This document shows positions 1 through 7,322 of a stretch of 43,869 nt of DNA, one piece after another. Position 1 is the first letter of the stretch. Each line of letters opens with the position of its first letter. Position numbers and translations under genes: made by a program. Source of the stretch: Bacillota bacterium (GTDB taxonomy: Bacteria; Bacillota; Clostridia; Christensenellales; CAG-138). The notes beneath the pieces are model-generated. The model was not told the DNA's origin, did not search any database, and saw only the letters and a program-made list of their open reading frames with translations. Where the stretch lies: positions 1-43,869 of the forward strand of contig JAEYCM010000049.1 in the NCBI GenBank assembly GCA_023455425.1. The letters run 5' to 3'.

Positions 1-590
1 GCCTTCTCCGTCTGCGCGTCTACGCCCTTGAAGGGTTCATCCATAAAATAAATATCCGCCTGCTGAACGAGCGCCCGGGCTAAGAATACGCGCTGCTGCT
101 GCCCACCGGAAAGCTGACTGATCTGCCGCGACGCGTAGTCCGCCATGCCCACCTTTTGGAGCGTCTGCTTCGCGAGCACGATATCCGACTTTTGCGGGCG
201 CTTGATCCAGCCCAGATGCCCATAGCGGCCCATCAGGACCACGTCGAGCACCGTTGCGGGAAAATCCCAATCCACACTGCCGCTTTGCGGCACGTAGCCG
301 ATCCTGTTCCGGTGGATGCTTGCCGCTTCCGATAAGAACCGGGTTTCGCCGGAAACAGTGGGCACAAGGCCGAGCATCGCCTTAATGAGCGTGGTTTTTC
401 CCGCGCCGTTCGGTCCTACGATCGCCATCAGCTTGCCCTTGGGGATTTTGAGGTCCACGTCCCAGAGCACCGGCTTGGCGTCATAAGCGACCGTTACATC
501 CTCCACTTCGGCGACGTATATGGTTCTTCCGGGAGAGGCCGGGTTTCCGGCCTCCGTCTTATAATCGCTTCCTTTTGCGATGCTGAGCAT
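1..590 (-). CDS. Metal ABC transporter ATP-binding protein (Mn/Zn/Fe type), 3' end outside window
   Basis: This is the cytoplasmic ATPase of a metal-ion ABC importer; 196 codons are visible and the reading frame runs off base 1. A Walker A motif (GPNGAGKTT) is followed by a Q-loop region (GYVPQSGSVDW), the ABC signature LSGGQQQR and Walker B (ADIYFMDEPF). The wording 'PQSGSVDWDFPATVLDVVLMGRYGH' region is typical of the ZnuC/MntB/TroB group. About 30 residues precede the first ATPase strand, a slightly long N-terminus. The start ATG lies 13 bp after the stop of the binding-protein gene, so the two are co-transcribed. The permease is expected just outside the window. Family is secure; the metal (Mn, Zn or Fe) cannot be read from the ATPase. 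Confidence 0.93.
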   Translation of the reverse strand, partial: MLSIAKGSDYKTEAGNPASPGRTIYVAEVEDVTVAYDAKPVLWDVDLKIPKGKLMAIVGPNGAGKTTLIKAMLGLVPTVSGETRFLSEAASIHRNRIGYVPQSGSVDWDFPATVLDVVLMGRYGHLGWIKRPQKSDIVLAKQTLQKVGMADYASRQISQLSGGQQQRVFLARALVQQADIYFMDEPFKGVDAQTEK

Positions 591-603
591 AGTTTTCGCC
601 TCC

Positions 604-1536
604 TTACCTGAGTGCGTCTACGATGGTATCGATATTGGCTTTGACGGTGAGGAGATAAGTTTCAGCGCCCGAGCCCTCTCCGCCCAAAGAGTCCGAATAC
701 AGCTGGCCGCCGATGGCCACGTCGAAGCCCTTTGCCTTGACAGCCGCCTGGAGCGCCTCGATGGTCTTGGGCGGCACGGAAGATTCCACGAAGATCGCCT
801 TGATCTGCCGCTCCACAATGAAGCTTGCAAGCGCGCTGACATCGGCTGTGCCCGCCTCGGCATCCGTGCTGATGCCCTGCAAGCCCTTTACCTCAAAGCC
901 ATAGGCTCTGCCAAAGTAATTGAACGCGTCGTGCGCCGTAACGAGAACCCGCTGCCCCTCCGGCACCTCCAACGCGCGTTCGCGGATGTAGGCGTCTGTT
1001 TCATCCAACTCTTTGAGATAGCTTTTGAGGTTCGCTTTATAGCCGGACGCGTGATCGGGATCGGCCTGGGACAATCCGTTTTCTACCACCTTAGCGGCAT
1101 CCTTCCAGATTGATACGTCGAACCAGATATGCGGGTCATGTACCGCACCGCCGCCCGCCCATTCCAGAAGCTTTTCTTCCTCAATCCCTTCTTCAATGCA
1201 GATGACCGCATGACCTTGCCCAGATAAGGACTCAAAGATTTCTCCCATTTTGCCTTCCAAGTGCAGCCCGTTATATACCACGACGTCCGCCCCAGACATC
1301 AGCGTTACATCGCCCGCACTGGCCTGATAAAGATGGGGGTCGATGCCCGGGCCCATCAGCCCGTTTACCGTAACGTGCTCCCCGCCGATTACTTTTGTAA
1401 GGTCTGCAAGCATGGTGGTGGTGGCGACAATGTTGAGTTTCCCGTCATCCGGCGCCTGCGCGGCCTGCGCGCAGCCTGTTAACAGCAGTAATACGCCCAA
1501 TAGCACCGCAAGCATCCCTTTTACGTGAGCAGACAT
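604..1536 (-). CDS. Metal ABC transporter substrate-binding lipoprotein (TroA/ZnuA family)
   Basis: This is an extracytoplasmic metal-binding protein, 310 residues, presumably lipid-anchored. The N-terminus is a lipoprotein signal with lipobox LLTGC. The cluster A-I fold shows the expected metal ligands: His in GIDPHLY, His in HDPHIW, His in VTAHDAF and an Asp near the C-terminus (LYSDSL). Three His plus Asp resembles TroA (Zn/Mn), rather than PsaA-type proteins that use Glu at the third site. There is no long His-rich loop as in many ZnuA proteins. The start was placed at the ATG preceded by GGGAGG with 8-base spacing; an upstream in-frame ATG at 1560 would overlap the regulator gene and lacks such a site. 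It lies between the DtxR-type regulator and the ATPase, in one operon. Confidence 0.93.
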   Translation of the reverse strand: MSAHVKGMLAVLLGVLLLLTGCAQAAQAPDDGKLNIVATTTMLADLTKVIGGEHVTVNGLMGPGIDPHLYQASAGDVTLMSGADVVVYNGLHLEGKMGEIFESLSGQGHAVICIEEGIEEEKLLEWAGGGAVHDPHIWFDVSIWKDAAKVVENGLSQADPDHASGYKANLKSYLKELDETDAYIRERALEVPEGQRVLVTAHDAFNYFGRAYGFEVKGLQGISTDAEAGTADVSALASFIVERQIKAIFVESSVPPKTIEALQAAVKAKGFDVAIGGQLYSDSLGGEGSGAETYLLTVKANIDTIVDALR

Positions 1537-1556
1537 GTTGGTTCCCTCCCTAAATT

Positions 1557-2207
1557 TCACGATATTTTGTCAACATATATTTGACATGCGGCCTTATAGC
1601 TCATCTGCACGCGCCTTCCGTCCAGGGACAGCGTGAGCGGACCTTCATATGCCGCGGCTTCCATCAATTGTATGGGCATGCCGATCTTTACGCCCAAGGA
1701 GCCCAAATACTCCAGCAGTTCCGTTTCTTCCACCACACGCCGCACTACCGTCTCATCGCCGGGACGAAGCAGGTTGAGCGTCGTCAGTTCAGGCAAGCGC
1801 GCCGTGCTGCCTTCCCGCGGGATTGTCGCGCCGTGCGGGCAATGGTCGGGCCGCTGCAGGTACGTATCCAGCCGCTCGGCCAACTTGGCGGAGGTGACAT
1901 GTTCAAGCCGGTTGGCATCCTCATGCACTTCGCTCCAGGAATAACCGAGTTGCTCTACAAGAAATACCTCCCAAAGACGGTGGCTGCGCAGCAGCAAGAC
2001 TGCTTTTTCGTATCCTTGCGCGGTCAGGCGGCTGCCTTTGTACGGCTCGTATTCGATCAAGCCTTCTTTGCTCAGTTTGCTGAGCATCTCGCTTACCGAG
2101 GCGGGGGAGATTTTTAAGATTTCGGCCAATTTCTTGTTGCCTATCATTCCATCCCGCTCCCCGAGCTTGCAAAGCTCTTTCAGGTAATCTTCCTTGTTCG
2201 GCGTCAT
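1557..2207 (-). CDS. DtxR/MntR family metal-dependent transcriptional regulator
   Basis: This 216-residue regulator probably represses the metal importer when the cognate metal is abundant. Residues 1-60 form a winged helix (KLAEILKISPASVSEMLSKL). The dimerisation/metal domain follows, with NKEDYLKEL near the N-terminus and HRLWEVFLVEQLGYSWSEVHEDANRLEH, which holds the E/H ligands typical of the family. Residues of about 140-216 form an SH3/FeoA-like C-terminal domain, so it has the long three-domain architecture of DtxR/IdeR rather than the short MntR of Bacillus. It is the first gene of the operon, 20 bp before the binding-protein start. A DtxR-like palindrome sits just upstream, so autoregulation is likely. 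Mn versus Fe specificity is not certain. Confidence 0.92.
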   Translation of the reverse strand: MTPNKEDYLKELCKLGERDGMIGNKKLAEILKISPASVSEMLSKLSKEGLIEYEPYKGSRLTAQGYEKAVLLLRSHRLWEVFLVEQLGYSWSEVHEDANRLEHVTSAKLAERLDTYLQRPDHCPHGATIPREGSTARLPELTTLNLLRPGDETVVRRVVEETELLEYLGSLGVKIGMPIQLMEAAAYEGPLTLSLDGRRVQMSYKAACQIYVDKIS

Positions 2208-2222
2208 ATGGCCCCCTTAATT

Positions 2223-2237
2223 TTAGGCATACCTTAA
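2223..2237. promoter_or_regulatory. Candidate DtxR/MntR-type operator
   Basis: TTAGGCATACCTTAA is an imperfect palindrome (TTAGG and CCT-TAA half-sites). It closely resembles the operators bound by DtxR-family regulators. It lies between the -10 element and the ribosome site of the regulator gene. A further half-site-like TTAGGT occurs just upstream, within the promoter spacer. Confidence 0.55.
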
Positions 2238-2243
2238 TTTAAT

Positions 2244-2274
2244 ATTATAATAACCTAAATATGCTGTTGTGCAA
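2244..2274 (-). promoter_or_regulatory. Promoter of the metal-uptake operon
   Basis: On the minus strand, TTGCAC (-35) and a perfect TATAAT (-10) are separated by 19 bp. This spacer is slightly long, which suits a regulated promoter. The DtxR-like box lies immediately downstream. Confidence 0.5.
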
Positions 2275-2306
2275 CGGTTCGTTACCAGATATACGCGAAA
2301 TAAATG

Positions 2307-2339
2307 TTAGCCCAAGGAAATTGGTTTTCCTTAGGCTAA
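2307..2339. terminator. Stem-loop between the metal and glycerol-3-phosphate operons
   Basis: A 14-nt arm TTAGCCCAAGGAAA faces TTTCCTTAGGCTAA across a 5-nt loop, with one mismatch. The hairpin is strong, but neither side has a clean U-run. It may be a weak terminator for the glycerol-3-phosphate operon reading in from the right, or an mRNA-stabilising end. Confidence 0.4.
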
Positions 2340-2798
2340 TTTATGGCGGCAGGATAAAATGTGTTACGGTGGAATGAAGGATTTTTTTAGGCAATGAAGC
2401 CATGAAAAAGCAATGGAACATGCATTACAGATTTGTAAAACGCCAGCTTAACGAAACATTTTTCCGCAGTTAACTATATACGGCGAAATTGGAGACTGGT
2501 ATTCCATTAGGCATAGTATCCACTTCTTGATACCTCAAAAACTCACACATTTCAGGATGCTGGTTATGGCAATCCTGAACAAGCTCACCAAGGCATCTTC
2601 AGATATCTAAAACCGGTTCAGATTATTTTTCGGATATAGCTGTGGCACAGCAAGAGAGGTGACGCGCCGGAAAAGGCTCTGCTTATGGAATTTTTAAGAT
2701 ACTGCAGTGATAACGCGTGACCCGGTCCACTTGAAAATAAGGTGACCGGGTCAAATTATATCAATTTTTTTCGGATTGCCGCTTTCCCTGTGCGAGCT
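2340..2798. other. AT-rich intergenic stretch without a convincing gene
   Basis: No ORF with a ribosome site and recognisable product was found. The right part (about 2515-2715) holds short open stretches in shifting frames that could be remnants of a decayed gene, but I cannot identify one. A 10-bp inverted repeat (TGACCCGGTC ... GACCGGGTCA) occupies 2718-2753 next to the end of the DUF1667 gene. It could form a 3'-end hairpin for that operon, although no T-run follows on the minus strand. Confidence 0.4.
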
Positions 2799-3143
2799 TT
2801 ACATAGCTCTGGTCGTCACAAAATCGATATCCGTCCCGCAGATGTTTTCTACCACCACCTGCCCCAAAGCTACCGGGGAGATAAGACGCACGGCGTCCAG
2901 CGTCTTCATGGCTTCAAAAATAAGCCCTTTTGGGATGGCCCCATTTGTCTTTACCGGGCAGCGGGCGCTAAGGCCCCCGGCGCACCTCACCGTGGAGGTG
3001 AGTACTCTGGTGGGATTCGTCAGCTCCGTTTTACCATACGCCACTCCTCTTTGGCAGCCGTTTCCCGTAACAAAAAAGTCCCGCGCCTCATCCACCTTCA
3101 GGTGACAGCCTCTGGGGCATACGATACAGATGAGTTCTTTCAT
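2799..3143 (-). CDS. DUF1667 domain protein of the glycerol-3-phosphate oxidation operon
   Basis: This is a 114-residue cytoplasmic protein. The N-terminus carries a cysteine cluster, CIVCPRGC, followed by GNGCQRG, a spacing suited to binding a metal or Fe-S cluster; further cysteines lie at RCAGG, ARCPV and ENICG. These features match the DUF1667 family, which in Clostridia typically follows GlpA-like and GlpB-like flavoproteins. Its exact role is unknown; an electron-transfer or assembly role with its neighbours is inferred. The start ATG overlaps the stop of the upstream oxidoreductase by 4 bp, showing translational coupling. It is the last gene of the operon. Confidence 0.88.
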   Translation of the reverse strand: MKELICIVCPRGCHLKVDEARDFFVTGNGCQRGVAYGKTELTNPTRVLTSTVRCAGGLSARCPVKTNGAIPKGLIFEAMKTLDAVRLISPVALGQVVVENICGTDIDFVTTRAM

Positions 3144-4396
3144 TTTGCTCCCTCCCGCACGCTCACCGTTAAGCCTCCCTCCGCCTGTGCAAGCAAAGCG
3201 CGGGGCAGGACGATTCTCTCCATCTCTCCGGGGGCCAGATGCTCCCGTTTATAGGCCGCCAAAGCGGAGCCTCCGGATGTGACAAGAATTTCGCTCTTGC
3301 CGTACACCCGGTTCACCCGAAAAAATATCCCAAAGCCCCCCTCCGCCATGCCGGGCCGGATGCGCTGGGGCACAGTGTACCCCACACCCTCGCCGGGGCG
3401 GACCTCCAGCGTAAGGCCCCCTGCCCTGCCGCCCGGCTGCACGAACCGGGCCGCCGCCGCCCCCGCCCGCTGGCTCTCGGCGGTGACGAAGTCCACCAGA
3501 TCGTGGACGTGGAGGGCGTTTCCGCAGGCAAAGACCCCCGGGATAGAGGTCTCCATGTCCTCGTACACCACAGCGCCGCCAGTTTTGCCGTCCATGGCGA
3601 TCCCCGCCTGCCGGGTCAGCTCGTTTTCGGGGATGAGGCCCACCGATAGGAGCAGCGTGTCGCAGTCAAAGACCTGCTCCGTGCCGGGAATGGGGGTGCG
3701 TTTTTCGTCCACCTTAGAGACCACCACGCCCTCCAGCCGCCCTGTGCCCCGTATCTCAGTCACCGTATGGGAGAGGAGAAGGGGAATGCCGTAGTCCTCC
3801 AGGCATTGGACGATATTGCGGGTAAGCCCTCCGGAATAGGGCATGACTTCTACACAGGCTAAAACCTCGGCTCCCTCCAGCGCCATGCGCCGCGCCATGA
3901 TGAGCCCGATGTCCCCGGAGCCTAAAATGACCACCCGCCGCCCGGGCATCCATCCCTCCAGGTTCACGAACCGCTGGGCCACGCCGGCGGTATACACCCC
4001 GGCGGGCCGGGTGCCGGGGATAGCGATGGCCCCCCGGGTCCGCTCCCGACAGCCCATGGCCAGGATAACGCTTTGCGCCTCTTCTACTACGTACCCCGTG
4101 GCAGAGCCCACCATGTGGACCTGCAGCTCCTGGGTAATTTCCAGTACCATGGTGCCCAGACGCACCTCCACCCCGGTCTCGCCCAAAAGCCGCTCGAACC
4201 TGGCAGCGTACTCCGGGCCGGTCAGTTCCTCATGGAAATGGTGCAGGCCGAAGCCGTTGTGGATGCACTGGTTGAGGATACCGCCCAACTCGTTGTCCCG
4301 TTCCACCAAAAGGATGGAGCGCAGCCCCTCCTCCCAAGCTTTGCAGGCTGCCGCCAGCCCTGCCGGGCCGCCGCCGATAACGATCAGTTCATACAT
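3140..4396 (-). CDS. FAD/NAD(P)-dependent oxidoreductase of the glycerol-3-phosphate operon (GlpB-like position)
   Basis: This 418-residue pyridine-nucleotide-disulfide-oxidoreductase-fold protein starts with an FAD-binding dinucleotide motif (VIGGGPAGLAAA). A second Rossmann motif for NAD lies near residue 155 (ILGSGDIGLIMARR). The C-terminal 'GVFACGNALHVHDLVDFV' type segment is the FAD-contacting end of the family. It lacks the redox CxxxxC of classical disulfide reductases. In Clostridia such proteins pair with a GlpA-like dehydrogenase and DUF1667, and presumably pass electrons from glycerol-3-phosphate oxidation to NAD or another acceptor. It overlaps its upstream partner by 8 bp and its downstream partner by 4 bp. 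The name GlpB is not justified by sequence alone. Confidence 0.9.
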   Translation of the reverse strand: MYELIVIGGGPAGLAAACKAWEEGLRSILLVERDNELGGILNQCIHNGFGLHHFHEELTGPEYAARFERLLGETGVEVRLGTMVLEITQELQVHMVGSATGYVVEEAQSVILAMGCRERTRGAIAIPGTRPAGVYTAGVAQRFVNLEGWMPGRRVVILGSGDIGLIMARRMALEGAEVLACVEVMPYSGGLTRNIVQCLEDYGIPLLLSHTVTEIRGTGRLEGVVVSKVDEKRTPIPGTEQVFDCDTLLLSVGLIPENELTRQAGIAMDGKTGGAVVYEDMETSIPGVFACGNALHVHDLVDFVTAESQRAGAAAARFVQPGGRAGGLTLEVRPGEGVGYTVPQRIRPGMAEGGFGIFFRVNRVYGKSEILVTSGGSALAAYKREHLAPGEMERIVLPRALLAQAEGGLTVSVREGAK

Positions 4397-5831
4397 GGTA
4401 AATACCCCCTTTCGTTTCGCACACGAGCATCGGGGAGCCTTCTCGATCCTTATTCACCTCGCCGGGGGAGAGCCCCAGCTCCCTGCATAGAAGTTCTACA
4501 ACGCGGGGGGCGCAGAACCCGCCCTGGCAACGGCCCATCCCCGCATTGACCCGCCGCTTGACGGCATCCACCGAACGGGGCGGGATAGGCGAGCGCAGGG
4601 CCTCTAAAATCTCCCCTTCGGTAACGCTCTCGCACCGGCAGATGATGCGCCCGAAAGCGGGGTCTTCTTTCACCAACCGGGCTTTCTCGGCGGAGGAGAG
4701 GGCATGAAAGCGGATCCTTTTTCTCTCGCAGAGAAAAGTTTCTTTCTTCTCCAGTGCAAGGCCCGCATCTGCCATCAGCTCCGCGGCGTACTCGGCGATG
4801 GCGGGGGCGGCAGTGAGCCCGGGAGAACAGATGCCTGCCAGGTCGAAGAAGCCGGGCGCCCCCTCCGCCTCCGCCACGATGAAGTCTCCCCCATCGGCGT
4901 AGGCGCGCACTCCGGCAAAGCTGCGGATGTCAGCGCGGAAGTCCACCGCGGGGATGCTCTTTCGTGCCGTCTTTTTGACGTAGTCAAGGCCCTCCCTTGT
5001 GGTGGAGGTGTCCTCGTCCCTGACGGCTTCTGCGTTGGGGCCTACGATCAGGTTTCCGTGCACGGTGGGGGCCACCAGTACCCCCTTGCCGTTCTCGTTG
5101 GGGCATTGAAAAATGACCCGGCCCGTCCGGGTACCCTCGCATTTGTCCAGCAGGTGGTACTGGCCCCGGCTGGGGTAGATGGAATAGGCGTGGGGGCCCG
5201 CCAGGTCGTGGACCTGATCGGCAAAGACCCCCGCCGCATTTACCACAAATCGGCTCTCAAACTCCCCCTTGGGGGTGTGCACGCTCCAGCCGCCCGGGAT
5301 ACGTTCAATGGCTATGGCAGGGGTGCTCAGGCGGATCTCCACGCCGTTGCGGACCGCCGTTTCCGCCATGGCGAGGCAGTATTCCCAAGGGCAACAAACG
5401 GCGGCGCCAGGGGCGAGGAGGGCAGCCGTAACGGCGTCGGAGAGGAAAGGCTCGATGGTACGTGCTTCTTCCCCGGTAAGAAGTTTCAGGCCCGCCACGC
5501 CGTTCTCCCGCCCCCGACGGTAGAGATCGGCAAGGGTGGCCTCGTCGGCCTCGCTAAAGCCAACCACCAACGACTCGGTCTGAAGATAGGGCACGTCCAG
5601 TTTAGCACACAGGTCCTCCGCCAGTGCCGCGCCCCGGACGTTGAGCCGCGCCATCAGGCTGCCCGGCGCGGGGTCGTATCCGGCGTGGAGAATAGCGGAG
5701 TTTGCCTTGGTGGTGCCGACAGCCACATCGTTCTCTTTTTCCAGCACCGCTATTTTCAGCTTGTATCTGGACAGTTCAAACGCCATGGCTGCCCCGGTAA
5801 TACCGCAGCCGATGATAAGCACGTCGTACAT
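4389..5831 (-). CDS. GlpA-like FAD-dependent glycerol-3-phosphate dehydrogenase with C-terminal BFD-type [2Fe-2S] domain
   Basis: This 480-residue DAO-family flavoenzyme probably oxidises glycerol-3-phosphate to dihydroxyacetone phosphate. FAD binding is shown by LIIGCGITGAAMA at the N-terminus, followed by KANSAILHAGYD, a typical FAD/substrate segment of the GlpA/LhgO group. The C-terminal ~90 residues form a BFD-like Fe-S domain, with ICRCESVTE and then GMGRCQGGFC giving the CxC...CxxxxC pattern. The start is supported by AAGGAGGG 7 bases upstream. Its leader contains a hairpin and U-tract directly after glpP, so expression is probably controlled by antitermination. An L-2-hydroxyglutarate-oxidase-like role cannot be excluded on fold alone, but the adjacent glpP strongly favours glycerol-3-phosphate. 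Confidence 0.9.
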   Translation of the reverse strand: MYDVLIIGCGITGAAMAFELSRYKLKIAVLEKENDVAVGTTKANSAILHAGYDPAPGSLMARLNVRGAALAEDLCAKLDVPYLQTESLVVGFSEADEATLADLYRRGRENGVAGLKLLTGEEARTIEPFLSDAVTAALLAPGAAVCCPWEYCLAMAETAVRNGVEIRLSTPAIAIERIPGGWSVHTPKGEFESRFVVNAAGVFADQVHDLAGPHAYSIYPSRGQYHLLDKCEGTRTGRVIFQCPNENGKGVLVAPTVHGNLIVGPNAEAVRDEDTSTTREGLDYVKKTARKSIPAVDFRADIRSFAGVRAYADGGDFIVAEAEGAPGFFDLAGICSPGLTAAPAIAEYAAELMADAGLALEKKETFLCERKRIRFHALSSAEKARLVKEDPAFGRIICRCESVTEGEILEALRSPIPPRSVDAVKRRVNAGMGRCQGGFCAPRVVELLCRELGLSPGEVNKDREGSPMLVCETKGGIYHV

Positions 5832-5845
5832 AGGGAACCCTCCTT

Positions 5846-5909
5846 AAAAAATGAGAGCGAACAAAACCAATCCCCCGCGCGGCGGGGGGCGGGCTTCGTT
5901 TCACTCTCA
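5846..5909 (-). terminator. Leader terminator upstream of the glpA-like gene; candidate GlpP target
   Basis: On the minus strand, TGAGAGTGAA pairs with TTCGCTCTCA (one G-U pair) around a very GC-rich inner stem (CCCCCGC/GCGGGGG). It is followed at once by ATTTTTT and then the ribosome site of the dehydrogenase gene. A full intrinsic terminator inside the operon, between glpP and its presumed target genes, is what GlpP antitermination requires. Confidence 0.8.
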
Positions 5910-5938
5910 ATACTCTGAAACAGGATATCAGTTTCGTG

Positions 5939-6508
5939 TTACATGGCCCAGATATCGGGCCGGGTGACGGAGACCGCCACGGCTCCGGCGGCCAGCGCGG
6001 CCATCACGTCCTCCTTGCACTCAATAAGCCCGCCAGCGATGATGGGCGTGCCTGTGGCGTTGGAGATCTGGCGGATCACCCGTGGCATCAGGCCGGGGAG
6101 AACTTCTATCAAATCAGGATTGTCCTGAGTAAGGTGCTTCTCGATGTTCCGCAAGGCCATGGAGTCCAGCAGAAAAAACCGCTGTACCGCCACCAGACCC
6201 AGTTCTTTGGCCCGGCGGATAAGCTGTGGCTTGGTTGAGATCACGCCGTCCGCCGCCGTGCTCCGGGCAACGAAGTCCACCGTCACCTCCCGCGCGGCAA
6301 GTCCCTCCACCAAATCGAGATGGAGGAAGACCGTCTTCCCAGTGGCCTTTGCCCGGCGAGTCAGATCCCCTATGGATAAAAGATCCCCGTAGAGGAGAAA
6401 GATCACGCCCGCATCGCTCTTCAGCGCGGCGGCCAGACCCTCCTCGTCCTTCACCGACGCGATGATCGGCCCGTCGGTCAGCAGGTCCAGCAGCTGTCTC
6501 TTGTCCAA
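5939..6508 (-). CDS. glpP: Glycerol-3-phosphate responsive antiterminator GlpP
   Basis: This cytoplasmic RNA-binding regulator (189 residues) senses glycerol-3-phosphate and prevents termination in glp leader RNAs. It has a TIM-barrel-like sequence with the family landmarks PIIASVKDEEGL, VIFLLYGD, FLHLDLVEGL, GVISTKP, QRFFLLDS, IEVLPGLMP and IIAGGLI. The start is placed at TTG (TTG GAC AAG, giving MDKRQLLDLL). AAGGAGG lies 9 bases upstream, and the resulting length fits the usual ~190 residues. An upstream in-frame ATG at 6583 falls inside a leader hairpin and is unlikely. Terminators precede both glpP and the next gene, suggesting autoregulation as well as control of the oxidoreductases. No glpK or glpF is in the window. 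Confidence 0.93.
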   Translation of the reverse strand: MDKRQLLDLLTDGPIIASVKDEEGLAAALKSDAGVIFLLYGDLLSIGDLTRRAKATGKTVFLHLDLVEGLAAREVTVDFVARSTAADGVISTKPQLIRRAKELGLVAVQRFFLLDSMALRNIEKHLTQDNPDLIEVLPGLMPRVIRQISNATGTPIIAGGLIECKEDVMAALAAGAVAVSVTRPDIWAM

Positions 6509-6559
6509 GGGCACACGCCTCCTTTCGGACTTATCATATTTTCCCTTTCGCTGAGGGGT

Positions 6560-6611
6560 ACAAACAAAAGATACGCAAAGCAACTCCCTGCAAGAGCTAC
6601 CCTGCGCATCT
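6560..6611 (-). terminator. Leader terminator upstream of glpP; second candidate GlpP target
   Basis: On the minus strand, AGATGCGCA pairs with TGCGTATCT around an inner stem GTAGCTC/GAGTTGC, followed by TTTTGTTTGT. It lies between the glpP promoter and the glpP start, so it would abort transcription unless antiterminated. Confidence 0.65.
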
Positions 6612-6651
6612 CTAAAACACTCTGCACAAGTTTTGATATTTAATTCGATTT

Positions 6652-6679
6652 ATTATACCAAATCACGAACAAAAAGCAA
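6652..6679 (-). promoter_or_regulatory. Promoter of the glpP operon
   Basis: Minus-strand TTGCTT (-35) and perfect TATAAT (-10) are separated by 16 bp. It would give a leader of roughly 140 nt that contains the first terminator. Confidence 0.65.
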
Positions 6680-7153
6680 GGGCAAGATTTCGCCAGTACC
6701 GAAACTTTCGCTCCGGCGGAAACAGGTCTTTGAAACTATTCCATTGTCTTTCGCTTAATTCATGTCGTTTCATTCTTCTTATTCTTTGTTTGCAGCATTT
6801 TCCCTTCAACTCTTGGGTTCTAAAACAGTCTCCAGTTACCAGGCCTTATTGCATTTTCTAAATGTATGCGGACGCTTTCTGTTACAGAATTATGCACTAA
6901 AAGACACTGCCATGATCCCGCCGTAAAAACAGCAATGCGATCTGTATATGCAACGGAAAATCAGGAATTCCCTGTATTCTTGGGCTGCTTTGAACGGCGA
7001 TCTCTCTATTGCTTGATAGTGGGCGAGCGCCGGATGCGCGCTTGATTGTACCCCAAAATTACGCTTGATGTTATGTTATATCAAGGAATTGGTTTGTATC
7101 CCACCCTTGACTTCTATGTAAGGCAGGGAGCGGATGCCGGCCAATAGCTGAAT
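6680..7153. other. Intergenic region between divergent glpP operon and the giant surface-protein gene
   Basis: No supportable gene was found on either strand. A small structured patch at about 6688-6722 can fold (TTTCGCC ... GGCGGAAA, with an inner CGAAA/TTTCG), but it has no recognisable family. The remainder is ordinary low-information sequence. Confidence 0.4.
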
Positions 7154-7184
7154 TTGTCAACGACTATAGTAAAGAATGTATAAT
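7154..7184 (+). promoter_or_regulatory. Candidate promoter of the giant cadherin-like gene
   Basis: TTGTCA and a perfect TATAAT are separated by 19 bp, about 140 bp upstream of the start codon. The leader between them and the gene is AT-rich with two T-runs flanking ATGCA..TGCAT. A second, weaker -10-like TATAAA lies near 7293. Confidence 0.45.
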
Positions 7185-7322
7185 CAGTGGCTGTTTTTTT
7201 ATGCACCTTATGCATATTTTTTTATTCAACCCCCTTGATTTTATATACAAATATGTCGAAAATATTAAATGTTGTATGCGGCGTCACATCGTTATAAACT
7301 GCCGCGCGAAAGGTGAATATCT

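Noticed and set aside
2515..2720. Possible decayed gene between the glycerol-3-phosphate and metal operons
   Set aside because: Short peptides such as GYGNPEQAHQGIFRYL and APEKALLMEFLRYC look protein-like but are in different frames and broken by stops. I cannot link them to any family.
4704..5918. Plus-strand ORF of 404 codons opposite the glpA-like gene
   Set aside because: The minus-strand frame has FAD and Fe-S motifs, operon overlaps and a ribosome site; the plus frame has none.
6509..6583. ATG-started, 25-residue longer GlpP
   Set aside because: That ATG is within the leader hairpin at 6560-6611 and lacks a ribosome site; AAGGAGG fits the TTG at 6508.
7190..7322. Riboswitch (for example c-di-GMP) in the leader of the giant adhesin-like gene
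   Set aside because: The leader is AT-rich and lacks the conserved c-di-GMP aptamer cores or other motifs I can recognise.
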